Positions 17,460 through 25,134 of a DNA stretch of 58,165 nt are shown piece after piece. A program made the translations under genes and the position numbers. The notes under the pieces are model-generated. The model worked only from the letters and a program-made list of their open reading frames with translations. It had not been told where the DNA came from and searched no databases. The first letter of the stretch is position 1; the number at the start of each line of letters is the position of its first letter. The stretch comes from CAMYLR01 sp039590215 (GTDB lineage: Bacteria > Gemmatimonadota > Gemmatimonadetes > JACCXV01 > JAHWKZ01). The DNA is taken from contig JBDHFX010000001.1 of the NCBI GenBank assembly GCA_039590215.1, positions 1 through 58,165 of the forward strand. Reading direction: 5' to 3'.

Positions 17460-18818
17460 ATGTCGGTCGTGATCGTAGGCGGCGGCCTCGCCGGTATGGC
17501 CGCCGCGTTGAAGCTCGCCCAGACCGGGTGCCGGGTTACGCTTTTCGAGCGCAGACCGTTTCTCGGTGGCCGGGCGTTCTCATTCCAAGACCCCGACACC
17601 GGCGCTGAGATCGACAACGGTCAGCACATACTGGTCGGTGCGTGCACCCGACTGCGGGGGTTTTTGGATGCGATCGGCGCTCCGGCGAGCGCGTTTGTGC
17701 GTCAACCTCGGCTCGGCGTCACGATCCTAAATCCCGACGGCCAGCGGGCGACTCTGACGGCTGCGCCGTTGCCCGCCCCACTCCACGTGGCGGCTGCCGT
17801 CCTTCGTTATCGACACCTCGATCTCCGCTCGCGGGTGACCGTTGTGCGCGATGCCCGCGCGTTAGCGCGTCTCAACGGTGACGCATGCGCGGATCTGGAG
17901 AACATCCCGCTCGGTGATTGGCTCTCGGCGCGTGGCGCGGCGCCGGCCGCGATCGCGCGGTTCTGGGATCCACTGGTGCGACCGGCGCTCAACGTGGCCG
18001 CCGGCGAAGCGAACATCCCACTGACCGCTTTTTTCGTTCGCGAAGCACTATGGGCGGGCCCCCATGGCGGTGCCGTCTGGTTGCCCTCGGTTGGGCTCAC
18101 CCAAGCGATCGGCGAGCCCGGACGGCGGGCGCTCGAACGAGCCGGGGTCGTGGTCAGGCTCGGCGGCCGGGTCGAAGAGGTCGAAATCGGCGACCATGGT
18201 ATCGCCGCCGTCCGATTGAGGGATGGCGAGCGACTCGAAGCGGCCAACGCCGTGTGCGCGATTCCACCCGACGCGTTGGAACGGATCCTCCCTCGGCATG
18301 CCCAACCACCGATGGGCTACACCGGCCTCGGGACGAGCGCGATCGTAAACGTTTATCTGTGGTACGACCGGCCCGTCATCGATCTCGACTTTGCCGGTAC
18401 ATTCGGTTCCGACCTGCAGTGGGTGTTCAACCGAACCCAGCTGCTTGGAGCTGGTGCGGCGGGACATTGCGTGGGGGTGTCGCTAAGTGCTGCCGAGGAA
18501 TGGATCGACGTGCCAAAAGACACGGCTGCGCTGCGTTGCGATCAAGCGATTGAGCGCATGTTTCCCGCTCGCCGCGGCGCCAGTCTTATCCGCTCCGCCG
18601 TCGTCAAAGAGCCGCGCGCGACGTTTCACGCGAGACCCGGCGTGACTGCATATCGACCCGGTCCAATCGGCGCGGTCGACGGTCTGTACCTGGCTGGCGA
18701 CTGGACCGACACCGGTTGGCCAGCCACTATGGAAGGTGCGGTCCGCAGCGGAGAGATCGCAGCAGAGGCGATGCTGGTCCAGCGACGCTCGACCACGCAA
18801 GCGCCGCTGTTGCGGTAA
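17460..18818 (+). CDS. hpnE: Squalene-forming FAD-dependent desaturase HpnE
   Basis: The ATG at 17460 gives 452 residues starting directly with the FAD-binding fold MSVVIVGGGLAGMAAAL and ERRPFLGGRAFSF. The C-terminal FAD segment reads LYLAGDWTDTGWPATMEGAV. This is the HpnE flavoprotein, which reduces hydroxysqualene to squalene. With hpnC and hpnD it completes squalene synthesis from farnesyl diphosphate. No squalene-hopene cyclase is in the window. The frame is open about 170 bases further upstream, over the hpnD end, but homology begins at this ATG. Confidence 0.92.
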   Translation: MSVVIVGGGLAGMAAALKLAQTGCRVTLFERRPFLGGRAFSFQDPDTGAEIDNGQHILVGACTRLRGFLDAIGAPASAFVRQPRLGVTILNPDGQRATLTAAPLPAPLHVAAAVLRYRHLDLRSRVTVVRDARALARLNGDACADLENIPLGDWLSARGAAPAAIARFWDPLVRPALNVAAGEANIPLTAFFVREALWAGPHGGAVWLPSVGLTQAIGEPGRRALERAGVVVRLGGRVEEVEIGDHGIAAVRLRDGERLEAANAVCAIPPDALERILPRHAQPPMGYTGLGTSAIVNVYLWYDRPVIDLDFAGTFGSDLQWVFNRTQLLGAGAAGHCVGVSLSAAEEWIDVPKDTAALRCDQAIERMFPARRGASLIRSAVVKEPRATFHARPGVTAYRPGPIGAVDGLYLAGDWTDTGWPATMEGAVRSGEIAAEAMLVQRRSTTQAPLLR

Positions 18819-18827
18819 GCGCGGGAG

Positions 18828-19235
18828 CTAGTGGTGCGACGCTTTTCGTTCGGCGCCGAGGATCTGGCTCGCTCGCTCGGCGTCAGATACCGCCAGGATC
18901 AGCCGACCCCGACCGCCCGCCACCGCAGCATACGCGTACTTGATGTCGATCTCGGCGCCCGACAACTGCTCTGCCAATCTGGCGAGGGCGCCGGGGGCGT
19001 CATCGAGCTCGAGTTCCACTACACTACTGGTGTACGTGCGGTAAGAGTTTTGTTCGAGGATCTGCAGCGCGGTCTCGTGCGCATCGACAATTGCGTGCAC
19101 GATCCCGTAGTCGGTTCCGCCCGGAACCATCATCGCGCGGATATTCACACCCTCCGCTGCGAGCACCTCGCACAGCCTACCGAGACGGCCGGACTCGTTC
19201 TCGATAAAGATCGAAATCTGGTCTACGATCTGCAT
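18828..19235 (-). CDS. Tandem ACT-domain protein
   Basis: The 135-residue protein, starting at the ATG before QIVDQISIFIENESGRLGRL, has two ACT-like repeats: that N-terminal unit with VNIRAMMVPGG, and a second beginning VVELELDDAPGALARLAEQL. ACT domains bind amino acids and regulate metabolism; there is no catalytic domain here, so this is a stand-alone sensor. A GTG at 19271 would add 12 residues without homology. It is convergent with hpnE and divergent from lemA. The ligand is unknown. Confidence 0.8.
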   Translation of the reverse strand: MQIVDQISIFIENESGRLGRLCEVLAAEGVNIRAMMVPGGTDYGIVHAIVDAHETALQILEQNSYRTYTSSVVELELDDAPGALARLAEQLSGAEIDIKYAYAAVAGGRGRLILAVSDAERASQILGAERKASHH

Positions 19236-19287
19236 TTGACCGAATATAGGGGCCGGCGCTACCGTCGCCACGCGTGGTGAAGACTTG

Positions 19288-19356
19288 ATGACGTTGTTGA
19301 TCCTGCTGTTCGGACTCGCCGTCCTCGGCTTGATCGTTTTACTGTCGGGGGACTAG
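19288..19356 (+). CDS. Possible 22-residue single-span membrane peptide
   Basis: A short ATG frame just ahead of lemA encodes MTLLILLFGLAVLG followed by LIVLLSGD and a TAG. It is almost entirely hydrophobic, which is what a single-span membrane micropeptide looks like. A weak GGTGA lies upstream at the expected distance. It ends 27 bases before lemA. Nothing but composition, ribosome-site spacing and placement supports it, and chance cannot be excluded for so short a frame. Confidence 0.3.
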   Translation: MTLLILLFGLAVLGLIVLLSGD

Positions 19357-19383
19357 CGGCCCCCTATCCTCCGGAGGTGCTCC

Positions 19384-19959
19384 ATGCTCGGCTACGGACT
19401 CGGTCTTCTCGGGTTGCTGTTCATCGGACTCATCGTGGTCGTCGCGGGATGGGTCATTCTCACGTACAACGGCCTCGTGACGCTTCGCAACCAACTCGAG
19501 AATGCGTGGTCCCAGATCGACGTCCAGCTCAAGCGTCGCTACGACTTGATCCCGAATCTCGTTGAGGCGGTCAAGGACTACATGGAGTACGAGCAGGACG
19601 TGCTCACCAAGGTCACCGAAGCCCGGGCCCAGGCGGTCTCCGCTCAGGGACCCGCCGAGCAGGCGCAGGCGGACAACATGCTGACCCGTGCGTTGCGGTC
19701 GCTGTTCGCAGTAGTCGAGAACTACCCCGAACTCAAGGCCAATGAGAACGTATTGAAACTTCAGGAGGAGTTGACCAGCACCGAAAACCGCATTTCGTTC
19801 TCACGTCAGTTCTACAACGATACCGTGATGCGGTTCAACACCCGACTTCAGACGTTCCCCACCAATCTGATCGCCGGGGTGTTTGGCTTTACCGCTCGCG
19901 AGTTCTTCGAGACCGGTGACGATGCCGAGCGTGAGCCGGTCAAGGTCGACCTCCGCTAG
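19384..19959 (+). CDS. lemA: LemA family protein
   Basis: The 191-residue protein has one N-terminal membrane helix (LGLLFIGLIVVVAGWVI) and then the LemA signature YNGLVTLRNQLENAWSQIDVQ and KRRYDLIPNLVEAVKDY, a long helical-bundle domain. A strong Shine-Dalgarno, GGAGG, lies 7 bases before the ATG. LemA proteins are membrane-bound and often encoded next to HtpX-type proteases, as here with a 30-base gap. The molecular role of the family is poorly defined. Confidence 0.93.
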   Translation: MLGYGLGLLGLLFIGLIVVVAGWVILTYNGLVTLRNQLENAWSQIDVQLKRRYDLIPNLVEAVKDYMEYEQDVLTKVTEARAQAVSAQGPAEQAQADNMLTRALRSLFAVVENYPELKANENVLKLQEELTSTENRISFSRQFYNDTVMRFNTRLQTFPTNLIAGVFGFTAREFFETGDDAEREPVKVDLR

Positions 19960-19989
19960 ATCGGGCTCCGACCCGGCTGGTCAAGCGCG

Positions 19990-20919
19990 ATGAAGAGCCG
20001 CGGCCTCTACGGCGAAATCAAAGCCAACCGCCGGCGCTCGTGGTTCTTGGCGACCGGTATCGCGCTTTTGCTGGCGTTCCTGGGAGCAGTGCTCGGGGCT
20101 GCCTGGGGCGACCCGCTGATCGGTCTGGTCACTGCTTGGGCGGTGGCGGTCGTGTTCTTGACGATCACTTGGTACGGCGGCGCCCAAATGACACTTACCG
20201 CCAGCGACGCGCGGCACGCCGATCCGGAGCGAGATCGCGTACTGATCAACATCGTCGATGAGATGGCCCTGGCGTCGGGTTTGCAACGGCCCGACATCTT
20301 CATAATCGATGACACCGCACCCAACGCGTTCGCCACCGGCCGCGACCCCCAACATGCGGCGATCGCAGTGACCGGCGGATTGTATCAGAAGCTCGACCGC
20401 GATGAGCTGCAAGGCGTGATCGCACACGAGCTGTCACACATCCGCAATTACGACATCCGTTACACCACGCTGGTCGCGGTCACCGTCGGGGCGATCGCGC
20501 TGCTGGCCGACCTGGCGATTCGCCACATGTGGTGGGGTGGCGGACCGAGGCGCGCGCGTAACACTGGAGCCGGAGCCATCATGATCGCTGTCGCCCTGCT
20601 GGTAGCCATCCTGGCGCCGATCTCGGCGCGGTTGCTACAAGCCGCCGTCTCTCGTCGGCGGGAGACGCTGGCCGATCTCAGCGGCGCCGAGATGACCCGC
20701 TATCCCGAAGCGCTGGCGCGAGCGCTGGAGAAGATCGCCGGAGACCCCGAGGTGCTCGAGGTCGCCAACCGGGCTACCGCACCGCTCTACATAGTCGACC
20801 CGATCAAGGAGTTCGAAAAACGCGCGCGCGGGCTCTTGAGGACCCATCCTCCGACCGCGGAACGAGCTGCGCGACTGCGTTCGCTCGTTCTACCCGATCG
20901 CCGCCCAGGGCCAAGTTGA
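19990..20919 (+). CDS. htpX: HtpX-like M48 membrane metalloprotease
   Basis: The 309-residue protein has two N-terminal membrane helices, then the zinc motif IAHELSHIRNYD, another membrane region and ETLADLSGAEMTRYPEAL, which supplies the third zinc ligand. M48B proteases degrade misfolded inner-membrane proteins and respond to envelope stress. It forms a two-gene unit with lemA, and a hairpin terminator lies about 45 bases downstream. Confidence 0.92.
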   Translation: MKSRGLYGEIKANRRRSWFLATGIALLLAFLGAVLGAAWGDPLIGLVTAWAVAVVFLTITWYGGAQMTLTASDARHADPERDRVLINIVDEMALASGLQRPDIFIIDDTAPNAFATGRDPQHAAIAVTGGLYQKLDRDELQGVIAHELSHIRNYDIRYTTLVAVTVGAIALLADLAIRHMWWGGGPRRARNTGAGAIMIAVALLVAILAPISARLLQAAVSRRRETLADLSGAEMTRYPEALARALEKIAGDPEVLEVANRATAPLYIVDPIKEFEKRARGLLRTHPPTAERAARLRSLVLPDRRPGPS

Positions 20920-20963
20920 CACTTTCGACGTTCGGGCCTCATCCGCGCGTTCAGACAACAACG

Positions 20964-20999
20964 AAGCCCCGCGGCCATTGCGCCGCGAGGCTTTCGCTT
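20964..20999 (+). terminator. Hairpin terminator after htpX
   Basis: AAGCC-C-CGCGGC pairs with GCCGCG-A-GGCTT (20964-20975 with 20982-20993), one mismatch, six-base loop, followed by TTTCGCTTT. It lies between two convergent genes, htpX and the WYL gene, and could stop transcription from the left. The T-run is interrupted. Confidence 0.6.
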
Positions 21000-21024
21000 T
21001 CAGTTCCCTGGGGTTCGTAATCAG

Positions 21025-21447
21025 TTACACCGGCTCGCTCGACTCCGCCTCTTCATCGGTCAGGTCCAAGATCGCTTCAACATTGCCAACCGCAAACACT
21101 CGATCCGCCGCGCGTAGCTCGCAGTACGCTTCCAGGTACTCGCGCCCGTCATAGAAATGGATATTGAACGGTCGCACGACACGCTCGGTCGTCTCGCCCG
21201 TCGTCCGGGCCGTGTACCGTATCGCGATACGTGAGGTGGAATCGACCGCCTCGCGCACCCGAGCCAAGATCTCGGGGTCGGTCTCGGCTGCTGGTTCAAG
21301 CAGCTCGGCGTATTTGGCGAACATCGGTCCACCGCCGGCGGCCAGCTTTGCTTCGAGCCCGGCGAGCACACCATCATCCGGGGCAGATCCCCGCGCCTCA
21401 ACAACCAGCTGCCTCAACCGAGCTCGTTCGCGCTCTGTGAGTTCCAT
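21025..21447 (-). CDS. WYL-domain protein lacking a DNA-binding domain
   Basis: The 140-residue protein has a short charged helical N-terminus (ERERARLRQLVVEARG) and a C-terminal half with RIAIRYTARTTGETTERVV, VRPFNIHFYDGREYLEAYC and LRAADRVFAVGNVEAIL. This is the WYL/PafC-type Sm-like domain, usually attached to a winged helix in transcription factors that sense nucleic acid or nucleotide ligands. Here there is no room for a helix-turn-helix. GGAGGAG before the ATG supports the start. It could be a partner of another regulator; that is inference. Confidence 0.75.
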   Translation of the reverse strand: MELTERERARLRQLVVEARGSAPDDGVLAGLEAKLAAGGGPMFAKYAELLEPAAETDPEILARVREAVDSTSRIAIRYTARTTGETTERVVRPFNIHFYDGREYLEAYCELRAADRVFAVGNVEAILDLTDEEAESSEPV

Positions 21448-21512
21448 TCACTCCTCCTCGGTAGGCGCTCGAAGTATAGACGTGGACCAAACCGCTATCC
21501 ACCAGTTGGGCT

Positions 21513-21541
21513 TTGCCCGTCGGTTTCCTTTGCCCTATATT
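21513..21541 (+). promoter_or_regulatory. Probable sigma-70-type promoter for the cold-shock gene
   Basis: TTGCCC (21513-21518) and TATATT (21536-21541) are separated by exactly 17 bases, a good match to TTGACA/TATAAT. Transcription would begin near 21548 and give a leader of about 110 bases before the cold-shock ATG, a length typical of cold-shock genes. Confidence 0.5.
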
Positions 21542-21582
21542 GCGCGCGCCGCCGCCGGATCGGAGGCGCGGCGATCGTCATA

Positions 21583-21615
21583 GTTGCAAGTGACTAATCA
21601 GTTGTCACTTACAAC
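21583..21615 (+). repeat. Inverted repeat in cold-shock gene leader
   Basis: GTTG-C-AAGTGAC (21583-21594) and GTCACTT-A-CAAC (21604-21615) are inverted with one mismatch and a nine-base loop. In RNA this forms a stable hairpin, and as DNA it could be an operator. It lies in the predicted leader about 44 bases before the ATG and is followed by CTTTATTT, so an attenuator is also possible. Confidence 0.6.
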
Positions 21616-21658
21616 CTTTATTTGAACCGTTTTCTCGTGTGTATCTCGGAGGTCCCCC

Positions 21659-21937
21659 ATGGGTTCCAATGGGAGTTTTTCGGTTGGCCGTATGCTCAAG
21701 AACCTGTTTGGACAGGGAGAGGCCCTTGCCGAGCTCGGATCTGTCAAGTGGTTCGACGCGCAAAAAGGGTTCGGTTTTATCGAGCGTCCCGACGGCAGCG
21801 ACATCTTCGTTCACTACAGCGATATCGTTGGGAGTGGTTTTCGGACGCTGACCGAAGGTCAGCAGGTACAATTTGAAATCAGCAAGAGTTCCAAGGGACC
21901 GCAGGCTGTCAAAGTGCAGCGCGTAGAAAAGGAGTAA
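21659..21937 (+). CDS. Cold-shock domain protein with 25-residue N-terminal extension
   Basis: The 92-residue protein contains a complete cold-shock domain with the two RNA-binding motifs GSVKWFDAQKGFGFIERP and DIFVHYSDI. Ordinary CspA proteins begin right at that first motif and are about 67-70 long. Here an extra segment, MGSNGSFSVGRMLKNLFGQG, precedes it. The extension appears real because CGGAGG sits at a proper distance from this ATG. These proteins bind single-stranded RNA and melt structures in the cold. The gene has its own promoter, hairpin leader and terminator. Confidence 0.93.
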   Translation: MGSNGSFSVGRMLKNLFGQGEALAELGSVKWFDAQKGFGFIERPDGSDIFVHYSDIVGSGFRTLTEGQQVQFEISKSSKGPQAVKVQRVEKE

Positions 21938-21960
21938 CGAGCAAGCTCTTTCGATCCCAG

Positions 21961-21999
21961 GCGGCCGGTTGCGTTGGTTTCGCGACCGGCCGCTTTTTT
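21961..21999 (+). terminator. Strong intrinsic terminator after the cold-shock gene
   Basis: A 13-bp stem (21961-21973 with 21981-21993, one G-T wobble) has a seven-base loop and is followed by six T. It stops cold-shock transcription just before the convergent luxC-like gene, whose stop is at 22001. Confidence 0.93.
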
Positions 22000-22000
22000 G

Positions 22001-23287
22001 TCACGACCCCTCCCACTCAGCCCAACGAACTAGGTCCGCAAGCGTCGGTCGCCCATCCCGTCGCCAATCAAGTGGCGGTCGCTGCATCGAACCGAGGGCA
22101 GCGATTCGCTCGACGCCAGCCATCGACAGCGCGCGGGCGATGTCGCGACGACGCTCGCTGGGAGCAGCGACACCTACGGTGGCGATCAACCCCTTCCGCT
22201 CGGCACACAGTCCAATCGACCGGTCGACGTCATCGATCGGCGCCAGCGTAAGAAACTGCGGCACCGGCGGCGGTGAGGGGTGCTCCGGTTCGCTGCGCGC
22301 CACCACCGTCCAAGGACGGTCGAGATCGCCCGCCCAACGATTGGCGATCCCAGCCGATGCTTCGACGTCCATCAGCGATCGCCACTCACAAAATGCGGCT
22401 TGCTCACCAGCCGCCGCCTCGCATCGTGGTGGTGACGCCCATCGACTGACACACGCCTCGAGGAGTGGCTCGACTAGCGACGCCACGTCACTGCGAGATG
22501 CCTCGACAAACGCCGTCACCGGCGACAGGCACCCCATCTGCCCGGCAAACGCCGTATCGCACGCCAGCGCATCGATCACTCGAATGGAATTCTCGGCCAA
22601 CGCCTCGCTCGTAATCAGCGCCGCCGACAACCGCGGCCCGTGAACGATCAGGTTGGACGCCGGGCTCACCGTCGCCCGCAGTCGCTTAACGGTCTCCGCG
22701 CGACCCGTGGCGATGACGGTGGTGGCAGCGGCGAGCACAGACTCACGTCCGCCCGGTGAATCGGGCCAGGAATCAACGACGACCGCCGCACCGAGCTCGG
22801 GGTCGTTCTCGGCCAGAGTGGCTGCGAATCGCGCCGCCAGGTCATCGGTCGCAGACGCCGGCTTGAGCCACACTGGAGCTTTGACCAACACGGCGGAGAT
22901 GATATCGGTGATCGGCGTGGTTGGGATCCCGTGCGCCCCAACCGCCACGATCAACTCCGGCCCGAGCGCACGCCGTGAGCTCGACCCATTGGTTACGAAC
23001 CCGTCCAACGCTCCCAGATCGCCCAACTCCGCGACTACCCAGTCCTCTAGAGACTGACGGGTCCAGCCGCCGAACGCGCCATCCAATACTTCGGCGATCG
23101 ACGACGTCGGCACCCGGTAACGCTCAGCCAAGACTTCTGTTGCCTGGTTACGCGCTGGCCAATCATCGTTGCGCCACTGGGCGCAGGTATCCGCGAGACC
23201 GCCTATGATCTCGCTTGCCGGTCGCGTCTTGAGCCGCTCACCGGCGGCCACGAGCCCCGCGACCCGATCGGCTGTGCTGCCGCTCAC
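22001..23287 (-). CDS. LuxC-type acyl-CoA / acyl-protein reductase
   Basis: The product is 428 residues from the GTG at 23287, which overlaps the luxE-like stop as GTGA; an in-frame start at 23323 is possible. It resembles the LuxC family (aldehyde-dehydrogenase fold) with VAVGAHGIPTTPIT, a nucleotide-binding region, and the catalytic Cys in AGQMGCLSPVTAFVEA. LuxC reduces a fatty acyl group, delivered as thioester by LuxE, to the aldehyde with NADPH. No luciferase genes are nearby, so the aldehyde must serve another purpose, for example alcohols, waxes or ether lipids. Confidence 0.8.
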   Translation of the reverse strand: MSGSTADRVAGLVAAGERLKTRPASEIIGGLADTCAQWRNDDWPARNQATEVLAERYRVPTSSIAEVLDGAFGGWTRQSLEDWVVAELGDLGALDGFVTNGSSSRRALGPELIVAVGAHGIPTTPITDIISAVLVKAPVWLKPASATDDLAARFAATLAENDPELGAAVVVDSWPDSPGGRESVLAAATTVIATGRAETVKRLRATVSPASNLIVHGPRLSAALITSEALAENSIRVIDALACDTAFAGQMGCLSPVTAFVEASRSDVASLVEPLLEACVSRWASPPRCEAAAGEQAAFCEWRSLMDVEASAGIANRWAGDLDRPWTVVARSEPEHPSPPPVPQFLTLAPIDDVDRSIGLCAERKGLIATVGVAAPSERRRDIARALSMAGVERIAALGSMQRPPLDWRRDGRPTLADLVRWAEWEGS

Positions 23288-24441
23288 CCCTGCTCGAGCC
23301 ACAGCTCGGCTGCCAACGAGCACCCGCGAGCCTCGGCTTTAGGCTCCCGGCCGTGCAGCAGAATACCGCCATCAGCGGTGTGCTCACCCACGTCACTCGT
23401 CTGAACGGCGATCGCACTGGCTCGATTGGCGAGATCGAAGTGCACTAAAGCTCCGAGGTCGCCGGGCCCCCGCTCAACTCCAGTTCCCGGATCGATCACC
23501 ATCACCCGCGCCCACGTTGGAACGCGAAATCCGGCTCGGGGCCGACCACCCTCATCGACAACCGCCGTTCGCAACCGCTCGTCGTAGTACTGGGTCGACA
23601 ACTCGGTCATCCCGTACTCCTCGACCTGGTGGTCGGGTGACACGCCGAGCTGGGCCTCGATCGCACTCCCGATCGCGTTGGCATCGGTCTCCCGAAGCGC
23701 ACCCTTGAAGCCGCCAGTAACCATCGTGCGGCTGCCCAGTGGGAGCCGCCGCGGCTCTGACCCCAGCGCTGCCAGCGCGTGGTGGAAAGCGAGCGCTGCA
23801 CCCGCGATCAATACTGGTTCGCCCTCCTGTTCGGCTTCGTCGAGCGCCGTGAGAAGATCCTCGAGCCGCAACCCTCCAGGGGGCGAACCGCGCGAGAAGA
23901 AACTGCTCCTCGGATCGCCAAATGCTTCTCGGAAGACCGCGAACATGTGCACCAGCGACGAATCGGGAGCATCGGCTGGCGAAGGCGATAGAAACAAACA
24001 CCGGACTCGGTCCCGATCGGGAAACAGAAAGCGGCGCCCGGAAGAGATGATCGCCGCGTTGTACAACGCCAGGGTGTCAAACCGATGCACCCCGGGCGTC
24101 CCTCGCATAGTTCCTGAGGTGCGAAAAGCCGCCGCCTCGCACTGCTCGGGGAACGTCGCCCATCGTCCGACTTTGAACGCTCCAGCTGGCACCGGAGGGA
24201 TCTGCTTCCACCCGGCGACGTCGCCCGGCGCGCTGACGCCGTGCAGTGCGCAGAACTGGCGGTAAACCGGATTGAAACGGAATTGGTGAGCGAAGACATC
24301 CCGCGCCAGCTGATCGAACCGCAACTCATCGATCGGATCCGACCACCCGCTACCGATGGCGTGCAGGATCTCGGCGTCCAGCCGCTCAGCTTCCTCCTGG
24401 CGGGCCTTCTCGCGCGGCGGGAGCGCGGCCGCGCGGGTCAT
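23284..24441 (-). CDS. LuxE-type acyl-protein synthetase
   Basis: The ATG at 24441 gives 385 residues. The adenylate-forming signature is FRTSGTMRGTPGVHRFDT, and HQVEEYGMTELSTQYYD is the second conserved block. The C-terminus contains EARGCSLAAELWL; LuxE enzymes carry the acylated Cys close to this end. LuxE activates fatty acids with ATP and passes the acyl group to LuxC. The start is one base after the queE stop and the stop overlaps the luxC-like start, so queE, luxE and luxC are likely one transcript. Confidence 0.82.
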   Translation of the reverse strand: MTRAAALPPREKARQEEAERLDAEILHAIGSGWSDPIDELRFDQLARDVFAHQFRFNPVYRQFCALHGVSAPGDVAGWKQIPPVPAGAFKVGRWATFPEQCEAAAFRTSGTMRGTPGVHRFDTLALYNAAIISSGRRFLFPDRDRVRCLFLSPSPADAPDSSLVHMFAVFREAFGDPRSSFFSRGSPPGGLRLEDLLTALDEAEQEGEPVLIAGAALAFHHALAALGSEPRRLPLGSRTMVTGGFKGALRETDANAIGSAIEAQLGVSPDHQVEEYGMTELSTQYYDERLRTAVVDEGGRPRAGFRVPTWARVMVIDPGTGVERGPGDLGALVHFDLANRASAIAVQTSDVGEHTADGGILLHGREPKAEARGCSLAAELWLEQG

Positions 24442-24442
24442 G

Positions 24443-25084
24443 CTAGACGCCTCGCGCCGACGGCGACCAGATGAACTTGTGGATCTGCAACTGGACGCGC
24501 ACAGGCAGGCTGTCGGAGAGCACCCACTCGGAAAGCAGACGCGGATCGAGCTCACCATGCGACGGTGACAGCAGGACCCGATGACGCGCAGTCAAGTCGT
24601 GTTCGCCGATCACGCTCCGCGCCCACTCGTAATCAGCACGATCGCAGACCACGAACTTGATCTCATCGTCGCCATCTAGATGCTGCAGGTTTTGCCAACG
24701 GTTGCTTGTGACCATCCCGCTACCCGGGGTCTTGAGGTCCATAATGATCCCGACCCCGTCGGGAACGTGCTCGATCGGCCACGCCCCACTCGTCTCGAGC
24801 AGCACCTCGTGACCTTCTTCCAGCAGCCGCTCAAGGAGCTCCGTCGTCTCGCGCTGAATCAGCGGCTCGCCCCCCGTTACCTCCACCAGTCGACAACGGT
24901 AGGAAGCGACCTCTTCCAAGATTTCGTTGATCGAGCGTTCCGATCCGCGGTAGAAGGCGTACTCAGTATCGCAGTACGTGCAGCGGAGGTTGCAGTAGGT
25001 GAGCCGCACAAACACACACGGGCGACCGGCGTGCGTCGATTCGCCCTGAATCGAGTAGAAGATCTCGTTGACCTTGAGCGCCAC
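24443..25084 (-). CDS. queE: 7-carboxy-7-deazaguanine synthase (radical SAM)
   Basis: The 213-residue protein begins KVNEIFYSIQGESTHAGRP and has the radical-SAM cluster motif in TYCNLRCTYCDTEYAF, plus VTGGEPLIQ. QueE converts 6-carboxytetrahydropterin to the 7-deazaguanine core used for queuosine. Start is GTG at 25084 without a clear ribosome site. It sits between a patatin-like lipase and the LuxE-type gene, which is an odd context for tRNA modification; queG is elsewhere in this window. Confidence 0.93.
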   Translation of the reverse strand: MALKVNEIFYSIQGESTHAGRPCVFVRLTYCNLRCTYCDTEYAFYRGSERSINEILEEVASYRCRLVEVTGGEPLIQRETTELLERLLEEGHEVLLETSGAWPIEHVPDGVGIIMDLKTPGSGMVTSNRWQNLQHLDGDDEIKFVVCDRADYEWARSVIGEHDLTARHRVLLSPSHGELDPRLLSEWVLSDSLPVRVQLQIHKFIWSPSARGV

Positions 25085-25134
25085 AGGGGAAATCTACCGG
25101 TCGTCCGGCGCCACAACCACGCCGCCGGGCGAGC

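Noticed and set aside
22001..24441. Bioluminescence operon
   Set aside because: LuxA and LuxB luciferase subunits are absent, and LuxC and LuxE homologues are widespread without light production.
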